56,477 bases of DNA from positions 1 through 56,477 of the forward strand of contig JAQTNA010000028.1 of NCBI GenBank assembly GCA_028714035.1. The letters run 5' to 3'. The stretch comes from Rhodocyclaceae bacterium. Lineage in GTDB: Bacteria > Pseudomonadota > Gammaproteobacteria > Burkholderiales > Rhodocyclaceae. The notes beneath the pieces were generated by a model, which saw nothing but the letters and a program-made list of their open reading frames with translations, was not told the DNA's origin and did no database searches. The position numbers and the translations under genes are program-made. Each line of letters begins with the position of its first letter. Position 1 is the stretch's first letter. Below, one piece after another: positions 19,326-27,824 of the stretch.

Positions 19326-19846
19326 CACGCCACCCCCACTTCCTGCTCGAACGGCGTGACGATGAAATCCTCGACGCCCGAGACGATGGTCAGGCCGGCG
19401 ACGCCGGCCACGGCGGCGGGTTCGTTGAGGATGGCTTCCTTGTTAACCTCTTCCTTGGTGCGCACGAAGCGGCCCAGGCCCAGGCGCTTCAGGGTTTCCA
19501 CCACGGCCTCGGCGCCGCGCACGGCGCAGGACGGCGGGCGCTGGCGCCAGGAGACCTCGCCGGTCACCAGGTTGGCGAATTTCACCTTGTTGCCCTCGGT
19601 GAGGGCGGCCCGGTTGGCTTCGGCGTAGGTCTGGATACCCTGCACCAGGGATTCCACCGCCTTCTTCTGCGCCTCGATCTCCGGGGCGGCCTGGTCGGTG
19701 ATCTCGGCGATCGCATCGTTCATGGCGCCGACCCGGCGTTGCAATACGCGCTGCGCGTCGCCCAGGGCGCGGATCATGGCCGCGCAATCCTCGCGGGTCT
19801 GGGGGACTTGCACCGCCACTGCGGCCGCTTTTGCTCTTGTTGCCAT
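19325..19846 (-). CDS. gam: Gam-like host-nuclease inhibitor
   Basis: A 173-residue Gam protein (Mu Gam family, related to Ku): DCAAMIRALGDAQRVLQRRVGAMNDAIAEI, a long coiled coil, then TGEVSWRQRPP and RTKEEVNKEAILNEPAA. It binds DNA ends and protects transposing phage DNA from host exonucleases. It precedes rdgC with a 4-base overlap, giving a two-gene DNA-protection unit. A short gap of 35 bases separates it from the upstream regulator. Confidence 0.92.
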   Translation of the reverse strand: MATRAKAAAVAVQVPQTREDCAAMIRALGDAQRVLQRRVGAMNDAIAEITDQAAPEIEAQKKAVESLVQGIQTYAEANRAALTEGNKVKFANLVTGEVSWRQRPPSCAVRGAEAVVETLKRLGLGRFVRTKEEVNKEAILNEPAAVAGVAGLTIVSGVEDFIVTPFEQEVGVA

Positions 19847-19881
19847 CTTGGTGTTCCTTTCGGGGTGGTAGAGGGTTGGTT

Positions 19882-20463
19882 TCAGGCGCCCAGGCGACGG
19901 GCTTTGCCGTCCGGGCCGATGCGGGCCAGTTGCTCCGGGGTGGGACGCAACGCGGGCCAGAGGGACAGGACGGGCAGTTGTCGGGGTTGGGCGATGGCAT
20001 AGGCGCCGTCGGCGATCTCGCCCACGTCATCCATCCGGTCGGGAACCGGTATCCGGAAGAAAGCATCCCGCCCCACCTTGAAGCGCTCGATTTCCTCATC
20101 AGCGATCAGGGCGGCGATCAAGGTCCGGATGTCTCGGATGGGCGCATTGAGCTGATCGGCGATTTCCTCTCCGCCCAGCCTGCCGCGCCGCTTGATCAAG
20201 GCCAGAACATCCTCCGGCGTGGGGCCCTGCGGCGCCCGTTTCGGCGCAATTACCGGAATGCGCGGATCCGTGCAGGTAAACCCCGTGGTTCCGTATTTGT
20301 CCGGGTTTTTGAACACCATCCCGGCTTCCACCAGACGGTCCAGGGCCTCCAGGACCACCTCGGCGCGCAGGCCGAGGTGTTTGGCGATGGCGCCGGCGGA
20401 CATCGTTTCCCGCTTCTCCAACAGCCGGAAAATGTACTGGCTCGGGTTCGGTTTTTCGCTCAT
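19882..20463 (-). CDS. Phage protein with two winged-helix-like segments
   Basis: A 193-residue protein. Residues 5-50 (YIFRLLEKRETMSAGAIAKHLGL...VVLEALDRLVEAGMVF) form a winged helix, and residues 80-130 (DVLALIKRRGRLGGEEIADQLNAPIRDIRTLIAALIADEEI) form a second. The C-terminal tail is Pro/Arg-rich. It probably binds DNA, in regulation or replication. Its start overlaps the stop of the preceding gene. Confidence 0.7.
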   Translation of the reverse strand: MSEKPNPSQYIFRLLEKRETMSAGAIAKHLGLRAEVVLEALDRLVEAGMVFKNPDKYGTTGFTCTDPRIPVIAPKRAPQGPTPEDVLALIKRRGRLGGEEIADQLNAPIRDIRTLIAALIADEEIERFKVGRDAFFRIPVPDRMDDVGEIADGAYAIAQPRQLPVLSLWPALRPTPEQLARIGPDGKARRLGA

Positions 20464-20915
20464 GCTGGCCTCCCGGCTTCTTCGTCGGCTGCGTGGACCG
20501 GGCGCAGATCGGCCAGGTTCAGGCCGGCCTCTTCCAGCTTGGCCAGGAATTCCGCCACGCCATCGTGGCGCAATGCCGGGTTTAGCCCCGACCTACGGAC
20601 CCCCGAGAATTCCGGCTTGTGTGCCCAGTGCGTAACCCGGTTGGCGCGGGTGGCGCCCACGGCGGAACCGTCCGAATAGAACCAGTGGCCGCCGTCCCGG
20701 AAGCCGATGAAGACCGGATCGTCGTCGCTCTGGGAGAGCAGCATGAACACGGCCGTATCGTCATCCGGCAGCCCCTCTTCCACCGGCTGGAAGTCCAGGC
20801 CGATGTAATAGTGAAACGGTGCCGTCGGGTCCGCTTCCTGACCGGCTTCCAGGCGGTCGACAATGTCATCGCCGTTCTGACAACTGTCACCTGACAACTG
20901 ATAACTGACTCTCAT
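20460..20915 (-). CDS. Hypothetical phage early protein
   Basis: A 151-residue acidic protein: a beta-rich middle (PFHYYIGLDFQPVEEGLPDDDTAVFML, FIGFRDGGHWFYSDGS) and a helical end (GVAEFLAKLEEAGLNLADLRP). ATG 20915 has a GGAGG site and overlaps the stop of the upstream gene; a longer frame to 21035 runs over that gene and was rejected. No family recognised. Confidence 0.65.
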   Translation of the reverse strand: MRVSYQLSGDSCQNGDDIVDRLEAGQEADPTAPFHYYIGLDFQPVEEGLPDDDTAVFMLLSQSDDDPVFIGFRDGGHWFYSDGSAVGATRANRVTHWAHKPEFSGVRRSGLNPALRHDGVAEFLAKLEEAGLNLADLRPVHAADEEAGRPA

Positions 20916-21247
20916 GCTGCCCTCCGCTTCATCTCGAATGATCCGACGATTTCCTTCCAGGTCACCACCACGCCCGGGAAATCCAGTTGCCCAACGCGAT
21001 AGGCCTGCCCGGCGCGGATGCCGCTCTTGACCCAAATCGCCTCATCGCCGGAAAACGCCAGGTGCGCCAGACGCGGGCTGGGTTCCAGGGTGATGCGCGG
21101 CCGGGAGCCGACCTCGATCAGCATGCCGCGCACCGTGTGGCCCGCCGCAGCCAGCCTGGCCACGGCTTCCCACGCCTGGGTGGTGATTTCCGCCAGCGTC
21201 GGCGCCGGTGCGCCGGGCTGGGGATGGGATTGCGTACGGGGGATCAT
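20912..21247 (-). CDS. Hypothetical phage early protein
   Basis: A 111-residue protein with a helical middle (TLAEITTQAWEAVARLAAAGHTVRGMLIEVG) and a mostly beta-strand second half (PRITLEPSPRLAHLAFSGDEAIWV). ATG 21247 is preceded by AAAGGAG and overlaps the preceding stop. No known family; its position in a chain of overlapping genes supports that it is real. Confidence 0.65.
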   Translation of the reverse strand: MIPRTQSHPQPGAPAPTLAEITTQAWEAVARLAAAGHTVRGMLIEVGSRPRITLEPSPRLAHLAFSGDEAIWVKSGIRAGQAYRVGQLDFPGVVVTWKEIVGSFEMKRRAA

Positions 21248-21507
21248 TTCTGCTCCTTTCGATTCCATTGCTTGCATGAGGCGTTTTCGCGGGTGGCCTG
21301 CCCCTGTTCTCGGTTACCGAAGGTCATGGGGTGAAAGCAGCGGATCAGGTAGCTGAACTCGCCGCCGCCCCGGTGTTTGCTGACCAGTTCGTAGGAGTGG
21401 CACTCCTGGCAGGGCTTCATGCCTGCCGCCTTGGCCACCTTGGCCGGCACCCAGCCCATGCGGGCGAAGCATTGCTCGGACGGTTGTCCGGTAGGATCGG
21501 CTTTCAT
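21244..21507 (-). CDS. Small cysteine-containing phage protein
   Basis: An 87-residue protein with a possible zinc site: CQECHSYELV, later RCFHPMTFG, and NASCKQWN near the end. A strong GGAGGT site precedes ATG 21507. The reading frame is part of the tightly packed early operon. Function unknown. Confidence 0.65.
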   Translation of the reverse strand: MKADPTGQPSEQCFARMGWVPAKVAKAAGMKPCQECHSYELVSKHRGGGEFSYLIRCFHPMTFGNREQGQATRENASCKQWNRKEQK

Positions 21508-21508
21508 C

Positions 21509-21991
21509 TCAGACCTCCGCACGGTGATTGACTGCCGCCTCTACGCCGTTTCCATGGTGTCGGCACCCGGTTCCGGGCGTGATATGCAGGTGGTAGATAG
21601 GCACCCCTGGGGGAAGCGGCAGAGCTGCCAGGTATAGAGCGCGGGATACGGTGCTGCCGCAGGGGAAACCCACGGTCCCGCCATTGCGCAGAACACGGCA
21701 GGCGCGAATGCCGATTTCCCAGGCCGTCCGGAGAGCGCCGCCATCGGCGCTTACCACCAAGTGAAATTTTTCCGCCTCCCAGCGATCCACATCGAACTCG
21801 GGGACGGTCGCGCCGGATTCCCGGATCATGTCGAGCGCCTGACCGTAGAAATCCACCTCGAAATCCAGGGAGCAATCGGTTTTCGAGACAGAAATGAACT
21901 CGGTTGGCTCAAAAAAGTAGGGGTTTCCGAACTCCTCGAAGATCTTGATGCGCTCCAGGGCGCCGATCTCGGCCGAAAGTCTGGGGTCCAT
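21509..21991 (-). CDS. Hypothetical phage early protein
   Basis: A 160-residue protein with aromatic-rich N-terminal part (ALERIKIFEEFGNPYFFEPTEFISV) and a mixed C-terminal half containing GVPIYHLHITPGTGCRHHG. It lies between the ATPase gene (1 base gap) and the Cys-containing gene. No family recognised. A second frame over the same bases (21504-21875) is a shadow. Confidence 0.6.
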   Translation of the reverse strand: MDPRLSAEIGALERIKIFEEFGNPYFFEPTEFISVSKTDCSLDFEVDFYGQALDMIRESGATVPEFDVDRWEAEKFHLVVSADGGALRTAWEIGIRACRVLRNGGTVGFPCGSTVSRALYLAALPLPPGVPIYHLHITPGTGCRHHGNGVEAAVNHRAEV

Positions 21992-21992
21992 C

Positions 21993-23249
21993 TCAGCACC
22001 CCATCACGATGTCGGCGGTGACCTTGGGCGCGCCCAGGCGGGCGGCCTCGTTCATGGCCTTGGTCACCAGGTTGTTCACCGCCAGCGGATAGACCATGGA
22101 TACCGCCTGGGAACGGTTCCCGCCGCGTCCGGTATAGGTCAGCCGGGCGCGAATCGCATCCACGGCGCTCGGCGCCATGAATTCATCCACGAACCGGCCG
22201 TGACGGCGGAATTTGAGTGTCAGGTAATCTCCCACCTTGCCATCCAGCGGCATCAGATTGACCACCTCGCAGCGCTGAACAACTTCTCGTAATTCCATGT
22301 TGGTGCCAGACAGGAGGTGGGCAAGTTCAGGTTGTCCGATGAGGATGATGGAAACCAGGGGCTTTCGTCCGTCCCGCATTTCCGAGAAGCGTTTTAGGTG
22401 TTTCAGGGTAGAGATCGGCAGGCAGTGCGCTTCCTCGAACACCAGCAGCACGTTTTGTCCCGTGCGCCCGCCATTAATGAGTGCGTTGTGCACCTGTTTC
22501 AGACGGTCCTGCGGGTTGGCGCGGCGGGTCTCGTAGGGAACCAGTGCGTCGAGCATGGCGTCCGCGATCTGCCCGCTCTTCATGTACTTCCCCTTCTTCT
22601 CGCTCTGTTCCGCCAAGGTGGTATAGGGCTCCACCAGAATGACCGGCAGGTTCTTGGCGGCGACACGGTCCTCCAGGTCCGCGCGCAGGGTGGATTTTCC
22701 GGCGCCACTCTCGCCTACCACGGCGATGAACCATCCGGGGTGATTAGCGGCTTGCCACATGGCCTCACGGACATAGCGCTGGTCGGCGGACAGGAATACA
22801 TCCTCTTCCTTCTGTACGTCGTTCTGGAAGGGATCAAAAAAGACCTTGAAATGCTCGCGTGCTTCGCGCGTCAAGCGGTCGTTGCGGAAAAACATGAACG
22901 TCTCCTCGTCGTGATCTGGCTGGTGGCCGTGCGGAATTTCAATGCCGGCGGCGACCGGGTTGCCGGCGCTAGCTGCGGCGGAATCCACCTCGAAAGCCGT
23001 GGAAATCTCGGATTCTGGAACGCCGTGGGCGCGCAGGAATTCCGCGGTCTGCCTCTCTATGGTCTCGGCCAGCGTGCGGCGCGGCCAGGCGCTCCAGTTC
23101 AGCAATTGCGAGGCCGCGGCCGGACTCATGCCCTTACCGCCCTCCTGCCGGATGGCATGGCCCCAATCCGTCTGGGACAGGCCATGCTCGGCCAAAACAT
23201 GTTTTAGGCGCAGGGGCTTGAATTGAGCGCCCTCAGTTCGCCGGAGCAT
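21993..23249 (-). CDS. MuB-like AAA ATPase, transposition target selector
   Basis: A 418-residue protein: an N-terminal XRE-like HTH (LKHVLAEHGLSQTDWGHAIRQ..SPAAASQLLNW), then an AAA ATPase with Walker A GESGAGKST (179-187), Walker B NVLLVFEEAH (about 263-272) and sensor SIILIGQPEL. The layout matches the BcepMu B protein/ExeA-like ATPases rather than classic MuB. It binds target DNA and activates the transposase. A single helper gene (23233-23607) separates it from the transposase block, overlapping its start. Confidence 0.88.
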   Translation of the reverse strand: MLRRTEGAQFKPLRLKHVLAEHGLSQTDWGHAIRQEGGKGMSPAAASQLLNWSAWPRRTLAETIERQTAEFLRAHGVPESEISTAFEVDSAAASAGNPVAAGIEIPHGHQPDHDEETFMFFRNDRLTREAREHFKVFFDPFQNDVQKEEDVFLSADQRYVREAMWQAANHPGWFIAVVGESGAGKSTLRADLEDRVAAKNLPVILVEPYTTLAEQSEKKGKYMKSGQIADAMLDALVPYETRRANPQDRLKQVHNALINGGRTGQNVLLVFEEAHCLPISTLKHLKRFSEMRDGRKPLVSIILIGQPELAHLLSGTNMELREVVQRCEVVNLMPLDGKVGDYLTLKFRRHGRFVDEFMAPSAVDAIRARLTYTGRGGNRSQAVSMVYPLAVNNLVTKAMNEAARLGAPKVTADIVMGC

Positions 23250-23607
23250 GATCCTTCCCCCCTTCGATGGCGTTATTCAACTCGTCCCGGGCGATGCTCA
23301 GATCCCGGTAATAGGCCTGTCCCAAGCACAGCACCTTGCGCGCCACGGCATAGCCGATCTTCCAGGCGCGCCGGGTGAGGGGAGCGGGGATGACCACCTT
23401 CTGCCGAGACTGATCCCAGGCATCCACGTCGAAGGGCGTGCCTTCGTCGTGGACGTAGGGATAGACGTTCAGCACATGCCGGCCGCGGTGCCGGCCGATG
23501 TAGTAGATACCGTCCCGGATCTCGGGCGGGCTTCCATCCGCGCCGGCCGGGCGGACGCCAACGATGCGCACCTCCGGATCGTCGAGTGGGTTTTGTCTTG
23601 CGTTCAT
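23233..23607 (-). CDS. Hypothetical phage protein between transposase and ATPase genes
   Basis: A 124-residue protein with beta-rich first half (IYYIGRHRGRHVLNVYPYVHDEGTPFDVDAW) and helical end (YYRDLSIARDELNNAIEGG). ATG 23607 has an AAGGAG site. It overlaps the ATPase start by 17 bases. Its place suggests a role around transposition, but no family is known to me. The 94 bases on its upstream side (23608-23701) hold no other gene. Confidence 0.65.
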   Translation of the reverse strand: MNARQNPLDDPEVRIVGVRPAGADGSPPEIRDGIYYIGRHRGRHVLNVYPYVHDEGTPFDVDAWDQSRQKVVIPAPLTRRAWKIGYAVARKVLCLGQAYYRDLSIARDELNNAIEGGKDHAPAN

Positions 23608-23701
23608 GTAGAATCTCCTTGCGTTTGTGTAACCGGAGCCTCTGTCAGGAGGCTCCACTGCGGCCGGTCGGGTTGGCGCCCGATCGGCCGTATCTTTTTT
23701 G

Positions 23702-23887
23702 CTACCCGGCCTTCACGTCAGTTTTTCGACCGCAGCAGGCGTTCTTCATCTTCAAATCCCACCAATCCCCGCAAATTGGGCATTCCCACTTCACGGATAC
23801 GCGATTCGGACAAGGACAGGTCATGGCCGCGAGCCTCGTTTTGTATCCGCGTTCGCACGCCGGGCATTGGTAAATCACCTTGTCCAT
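23702..23887 (-). CDS. Small zinc-ribbon protein
   Basis: A 61-residue protein with repeated Cys pairs: YQCPACERGY, TCPCPN, WECPICGDWW and ACCGRK, enough for two zinc sites. It starts 1 base after the transposase stop and belongs to the transposition operon. It could be a DNA-binding helper; function unknown. Confidence 0.65.
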   Translation of the reverse strand: MDKVIYQCPACERGYKTRLAAMTCPCPNRVSVKWECPICGDWWDLKMKNACCGRKTDVKAG

Positions 23888-23888
23888 A

Positions 23889-25658
23889 TCACCCCCCAAC
23901 AACTTTCAGCACCGGCACGTTCTTGATCTGGGCTGCGATGCCTTCCAGTTCCGATTCCTTGACCCCATCGGGACGGTTGTTCATCAGCCAGAGATACGGC
24001 GCATCGATGCCCATATCCGCCAGCCGCTTCGCCGCCTCCATCGTTGTCATGTCCTGCTCCTGGAACTTCGCGGCCTGGATGGAAGATTCCACGCCGGGTC
24101 GCGCCATATAAGAAGGAAGGGTCGCCTTTTCCAGGTAACCGATGGTGTCCAGGCCCTCGAATGCCGGCTTGCGATCGCGCCGGGCCTTGTCCACTCCCAG
24201 CTTGGTGTCCGAACCGTAGGCCGCCATATCCATCGCCTTGGCCGTCTTCACTGCCGGGGTATCGGCCAGGCCGGCATAGCTCACGCCCGGAATTGGGGCC
24301 CCCAACGGGAAGCCCGCGCCATCCTTCTGGATAGGGTCGCACTCGTAATGCACTTCCCCGCCCTGGCCGTCCTCCTCCACGATCAACACCGAGGGAATCC
24401 GGTACGGGTTGATCGCCACCTTCACCTTGTCGCGGACGTTCAGGCCCGGCACATGCGCCACCGAATAGGTGTTCGAGCCGTAGCCCTTGATGGCGAACGA
24501 AATGGACATGTCGTCATCCACCGTGCGCTCGATCGGCTCGCTGTTCGCCAGGAGACGCATCATTTCCGGCGTCGGCGCCAGGCGCAGGAACTCCTGACGG
24601 ATGGTTTGCCACATGGCCCAGCGCGTGTGCCCGTGCCGCGTATGCTTCTTCGTCGCATTGAAGTGCCGGCGCACCGTGTCGGAGTAGGCGTTCAGTTGTT
24701 CCAGGCTGGTGATGTGCTGGGTGAACAGCCGGGACTCGAAATAGCGTTCCCAGATGTTCTGCCCGGTTTCCACCGAACCGGAAGCCCGCGCCGCCTTCGG
24801 CGCGTGCACCACCAGCTTGATCTCCATGCGCTTGGCCAGGTTCTTCACCACCTGACTCTTGTTGGCAGCGCCGGGGTCCAGACCGATCTGGAACGGCACG
24901 CCGTGCATGGGTTCTTTCCGGTCCTGCACCGCCTCGATGATGAAATCCAGGAGGTTGATGGCCGACTCCGAACCCAGGAAGTAGCGCACGAATACGGCTC
25001 CCGAGTAGTGATCCACCGCCAGGTAGCGCACAATCATTTCCTTGGCGCGCTCCACCCACTTTTCGGCCTTGTTCTTGTAGAACTCGTCCTTTTCCATCAC
25101 GCCCAGGCCGCCGTGGTCCAGGTAATAAACGACGCACACCGAGGCATCCAGGAACCAGGTGTGATTTGGATGGGGCGTCGCCATGTTTACGTGCGGGCGC
25201 GGCGCTTCCAGGGTCTTGCGGTCCAGGCCGTGCAGCTTGATTGCCCGGCGCATGGTGCTGGTGGAAACCGACTTGATCTCGCCATCCCCATCCACACGTT
25301 CGGCCTTCACCAGGCCATTCTCCCGCGCGATCTCGGTGGACAGTTCCACGCACAGCATTTCTTTGCCGTTCGCCCGGCGTGCCTGGCGCCGCAGGTTTTC
25401 CACCACGAAGGCTTCGTCCCGGCTGACGCAGCAGGTGCCCTTGTCGATGCGTTCCTTCCTCGCCTTGGAGAGGCCCGACGCCTTCAATTCCCGGTACAGG
25501 GTGCAGGGCTTCACGTCCAGCCGAAGCGCTTCCGCCTCGGCCGTCGCCCGCTGCTGGCCGCGCGGCGCCGCCTGGATGCGGGCATTCACCTCCATCAGCA
25601 GGGCAAGGCGTTCGGGCGTGAGGGCGGGCATGGTGCAATCCTCAGTCGACTTGGCCAT
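23889..25658 (-). CDS. DDE transposase A (BcepMu/Tn552-like)
   Basis: A 589-residue transposase responsible for integration and replicative transposition. The N-terminal HTH region covers about 10-150. The rve catalytic core has D171 (TWFLDAS), D261 (IGLDPGAANKS) and E297 (GSVETGQN), a D-35-E spacing. A C-terminal Mu-type beta barrel/regulatory part follows (AIKGYGSNTYSVAHVPGLNVRDKVKVAINPY). All three acidic residues are present, so it should be active. The start may be ATG 25658 (GAGGGGGAAG before it, overlapping the upstream gene) or ATG 25631. Confidence 0.92.
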   Translation of the reverse strand: MAKSTEDCTMPALTPERLALLMEVNARIQAAPRGQQRATAEAEALRLDVKPCTLYRELKASGLSKARKERIDKGTCCVSRDEAFVVENLRRQARRANGKEMLCVELSTEIARENGLVKAERVDGDGEIKSVSTSTMRRAIKLHGLDRKTLEAPRPHVNMATPHPNHTWFLDASVCVVYYLDHGGLGVMEKDEFYKNKAEKWVERAKEMIVRYLAVDHYSGAVFVRYFLGSESAINLLDFIIEAVQDRKEPMHGVPFQIGLDPGAANKSQVVKNLAKRMEIKLVVHAPKAARASGSVETGQNIWERYFESRLFTQHITSLEQLNAYSDTVRRHFNATKKHTRHGHTRWAMWQTIRQEFLRLAPTPEMMRLLANSEPIERTVDDDMSISFAIKGYGSNTYSVAHVPGLNVRDKVKVAINPYRIPSVLIVEEDGQGGEVHYECDPIQKDGAGFPLGAPIPGVSYAGLADTPAVKTAKAMDMAAYGSDTKLGVDKARRDRKPAFEGLDTIGYLEKATLPSYMARPGVESSIQAAKFQEQDMTTMEAAKRLADMGIDAPYLWLMNNRPDGVKESELEGIAAQIKNVPVLKVVGG

Positions 25659-26583
25659 GGTCTTCCCCCTCGGGGATGAAATCCGGAATGTCGTCGCCGG
25701 CCAGATCGAAGGCCACGGAATAGGACATGGACAAGTCCTGCACCATCGCCACGACGCGGGACAACGCCTGCTCCATCGCCACCACCAGGTGGCCGGGGCA
25801 ATCGGAAAGCGACCGGACTTCCAGGAACACCTTGCCCAGGGGGTCCAGTTCCGCGAGAGTCTTGTTGACCACCTCTGTCATGATTCGGGACAGTTCGGCG
25901 ACTTTCTTCTCGGTGTCCTGGCTCTCGCGGTAATGCAGGCGGCGTTCCAGTTCGTTTTTCTTGTCGTTGCCGATCTGCAGCAGCCTTTCATCGGCCTCGT
26001 GCTGCTCGGTGGCTTCTTTCAGCTTCGTTTCCGCCTCGGCCAGTTTGGCGGCATGGCGCGAGGTCAATTCCTCGATCAGTTCCGCCACCGCTTCCCGGCC
26101 GGGGGCATCGGTCAGTGCGTCCTGGATCAGGCGCTGGTCATCGCTCGGCAGGGCACGCAGGGCGCGGTAATCCTTCTGCCGCAGCCCCATCCGCTCGGCC
26201 TGTTCGTACAGCTGGGAACCAAGCAGTTCATAGTTCTGAGCGGACTCCGCGCAGGCGGCATAGGACTTTCCGAGGAAGCGCTGGCAGAATTCCTTCAAAT
26301 CTCCGTAGTTACGGAGATTTCCATTTTCGTCTGGAAACTGTAACTCCTTGTATTTCTTACTTTCCCTCATCTGAATGAAGGTTTCCGCGATAATTTTTTC
26401 TCCGCACTGACGGAGAAAAATCGCGCTCTGGATGCGTCCGAGGTGAATGCCGACATCCAGGGCGTCAGAAACCCTCATTTGTGCCACCGTATCCAGTGCG
26501 GCCATGTCCTCGCGCACCAGGTCTTCCTGTTGTGGTGTCAGTTCGGTTGCCTGAGGAATGTTCGTGCTTGCCTTGCGTGCCAT
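25642..26583 (-). CDS. Coiled-coil phage early protein (DUF3102-like)
   Basis: A 313-residue protein. The first 120 residues include DALDVGIHLGRIQSAIFLRQCGEKIIAETFIQMRESKKYKEL, reminiscent of DUF3102-type phage proteins. Residues about 165-235 form a charged coiled coil (AAKLAEAETKLKEATEQHEADERLL). It immediately precedes and overlaps the transposase. ATG 26583 follows GAGGGGAAGACAG. A role as transposase partner or DNA organiser is possible; function unknown. Confidence 0.7.
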   Translation of the reverse strand: MARKASTNIPQATELTPQQEDLVREDMAALDTVAQMRVSDALDVGIHLGRIQSAIFLRQCGEKIIAETFIQMRESKKYKELQFPDENGNLRNYGDLKEFCQRFLGKSYAACAESAQNYELLGSQLYEQAERMGLRQKDYRALRALPSDDQRLIQDALTDAPGREAVAELIEELTSRHAAKLAEAETKLKEATEQHEADERLLQIGNDKKNELERRLHYRESQDTEKKVAELSRIMTEVVNKTLAELDPLGKVFLEVRSLSDCPGHLVVAMEQALSRVVAMVQDLSMSYSVAFDLAGDDIPDFIPEGEDHGQVD

Positions 26584-26594
26584 CTGTCTTCCCC

Positions 26595-26903
26595 TCAATT
26601 CGGTTCGCGGTTGTAACGCTGCTCAATGCCGTCGAGCCGCTGGCTCGCACGGGTCAGGGCGGTGGAGAAAGACAAGGCGATCTGCACCAGTTTCGGCCCC
26701 AGGCGCCAGCGGCCGGTCTCCTCGATCTGCTCCGCCACGCCCTTCTCCTTCAGGTTGAACAGGTCGCGTGTCGTGGTCGCCGGATTGGCCTTCATCGCCT
26801 TGGCGATCTCCCCCGGCGCCAGACCGTGGAACTCGTTCCCGGCCAGCAGCAGGATCAGATCCACCAGGCGTTGCTGGCTTTCGTTCGTGTAGTTGGTGGC
26901 CAT
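26595..26903 (-). CDS. IclR-type winged-helix regulator
   Basis: A 102-residue protein with a clear winged helix: QQRLVDLILLLAGNEFHGLAPGEIAKAMKANPATTTRDLFNLKEKGVAEQ, like the N-terminal domain of IclR, without an effector domain. It likely tunes early phage transcription. It lies between the CII-like gene (1 base away) and the coiled-coil gene. Confidence 0.75.
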   Translation of the reverse strand: MATNYTNESQQRLVDLILLLAGNEFHGLAPGEIAKAMKANPATTTRDLFNLKEKGVAEQIEETGRWRLGPKLVQIALSFSTALTRASQRLDGIEQRYNREPN

Positions 26904-26904
26904 G

Positions 26905-27369
26905 TCAATACAGATCCAGTTCCGGTTGGTCGGACTTCTCCACCTGGGCGCGCTCGGCGGCGATGGCTTCCAGGCTCGCGGTGAGGGCGGAGAACGCCTC
27001 CACCTTGTCCGCCCGGCCGATCATGAAATCCAGCAGCACGCCTACCGAGTCATGCAGCACGCTTTGCAAAGCCTGGATGTCCGCCGGCGCAGTCAGGCGC
27101 CCGGTGGGCACCGGCACGAACACGCCGCCCGCCTGCACCGCCAGGTAACGGATCACCGCCGTCCCGCCCGTGGCGTGGAACCAGCCGGCCAGCCCGTTGG
27201 CCGGCATGGACGCTTCTTCCAGCCGCTTGTAGAGCAGCGCCGGCGTAATGCCGAAGATTTCTGCCAGGCGCTCCACCGACAGTCGGCGCCGGTGGATACC
27301 CCTGTCCTTGTCCGATTCGAACGCGGCCCGCAGGCTGGTCGCGGGGGGGTTAGAAGTTTTTTGGCTCAT
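26905..27369 (-). CDS. CII-like phage regulatory protein (CP76-type)
   Basis: A 154-residue protein. Residues 25-80 (RRLSVERLAEIFGITPALLYKRLEE... GWFHATGGTAVIRYLAVQAG) resemble the CP76/CII-like regulators of P2-group phages; the C-terminal half is a helical dimerisation region ending in an acidic tail. ATG 27369 has AGAGGAC upstream. It begins the block that contains the transposase, so it may set early transcription. Confidence 0.6.
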   Translation of the reverse strand: MSQKTSNPPATSLRAAFESDKDRGIHRRRLSVERLAEIFGITPALLYKRLEEASMPANGLAGWFHATGGTAVIRYLAVQAGGVFVPVPTGRLTAPADIQALQSVLHDSVGVLLDFMIGRADKVEAFSALTASLEAIAAERAQVEKSDQPELDLY

Positions 27370-27477
27370 TGGAAGTCCTCTTTTGCGGGAAATTCTGAAA
27401 ATTCATACTTTTGGAATAGATGAAAAACGATTTAGCCGGCGTAAAATTCAAGGCATCGAAAGAGCGAGGAGAAGGTC
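27370..27477. promoter_or_regulatory. AT-rich divergent region
   Basis: A 108-base stretch much richer in A/T than its surroundings, between the leftward CII-like gene and the rightward gene at 27478. A TAAAAT hexamer near 27442 could be a -10 for the rightward gene, and the near-symmetric GAAATTC/GAAAATTC around 27387 could be an operator. Neither has a convincing -35. Confidence 0.35.
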
Positions 27478-27747
27478 ATGGCAAACGCGGAATTGGTAGG
27501 CGAACTGGACCGCAACATGGACGCCGCTTTCAGTGGCCTGTTGGTGCTCAATCTGGCCATGTCGGCGTTGGTCAAGTCGTTGCCGGAACAGTCGGCGGCC
27601 CGGTTCATACAGCACCTGGATGTATCGCTTGACCACATTGCGGGCAGCGACAACCCGCCGGCCCTGGTGCATCAGCTGACACTGAACGGTTGGCGCAATC
27701 TGGCCGCCCATACAGCAGGATTTCCGCCGCGAGATGCTCCGAAATGA
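27478..27747 (+). CDS. Small phage accessory protein, opposite to the early operon
   Basis: An 89-residue protein with a good ribosome-binding site (GGAGAAGG). Helical pattern: ELVGELDRNMDAAFSGLLVLNLAMSALVKSLPEQSAARFIQHLDVSLDHI. Third-position G/C is high up to about 27705 and drops after it, where it overlaps the end of the gene on the other strand. Unknown function; its inverted orientation within a leftward operon marks it as a later insertion. Confidence 0.6.
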   Translation: MANAELVGELDRNMDAAFSGLLVLNLAMSALVKSLPEQSAARFIQHLDVSLDHIAGSDNPPALVHQLTLNGWRNLAAHTAGFPPRDAPK

Positions 27748-27823
27748 AGCATTTGCCGTTGGCGCGGGAACAAGCGGCCATCAGGCCATTGAGGTCGGAG
27801 GAAATGGGATTTTTCGCGGTCAT
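27605..27823 (-). CDS. Small phage protein overlapping the convergent gene
   Basis: A 72-residue protein whose first 40 codons look coding (KNPISSDLNGLMAACSRANGKCFISEHLAAEILLYG, G/C-ending codons). The rest, which overlaps the rightward gene, has a CRCPQCGQ zinc-like motif but poor codon use. The natural end may have been lost when the rightward gene arrived. ATG 27823 lies next to the stop of the upstream gene. Confidence 0.45.
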   Translation of the reverse strand: MTAKNPISSDLNGLMAACSRANGKCFISEHLAAEILLYGRPDCANRSVSADAPGPAGCRCPQCGQAIHPGAV

Positions 27824-27824
27824 G

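Noticed and set aside
20916-21035. Longer N-terminus for the gene at 20460-20915
   Set aside because: It would overlap almost the full end of the preceding gene; ATG 20915 has a GGAGG site and the standard 4-base overlap.
25642-25658. Overlap of the transposase start with the preceding gene taken as a frameshift
   Set aside because: Both frames have their own ribosome-binding sites and the overlap is only 17 bases; ordinary coupling explains it.
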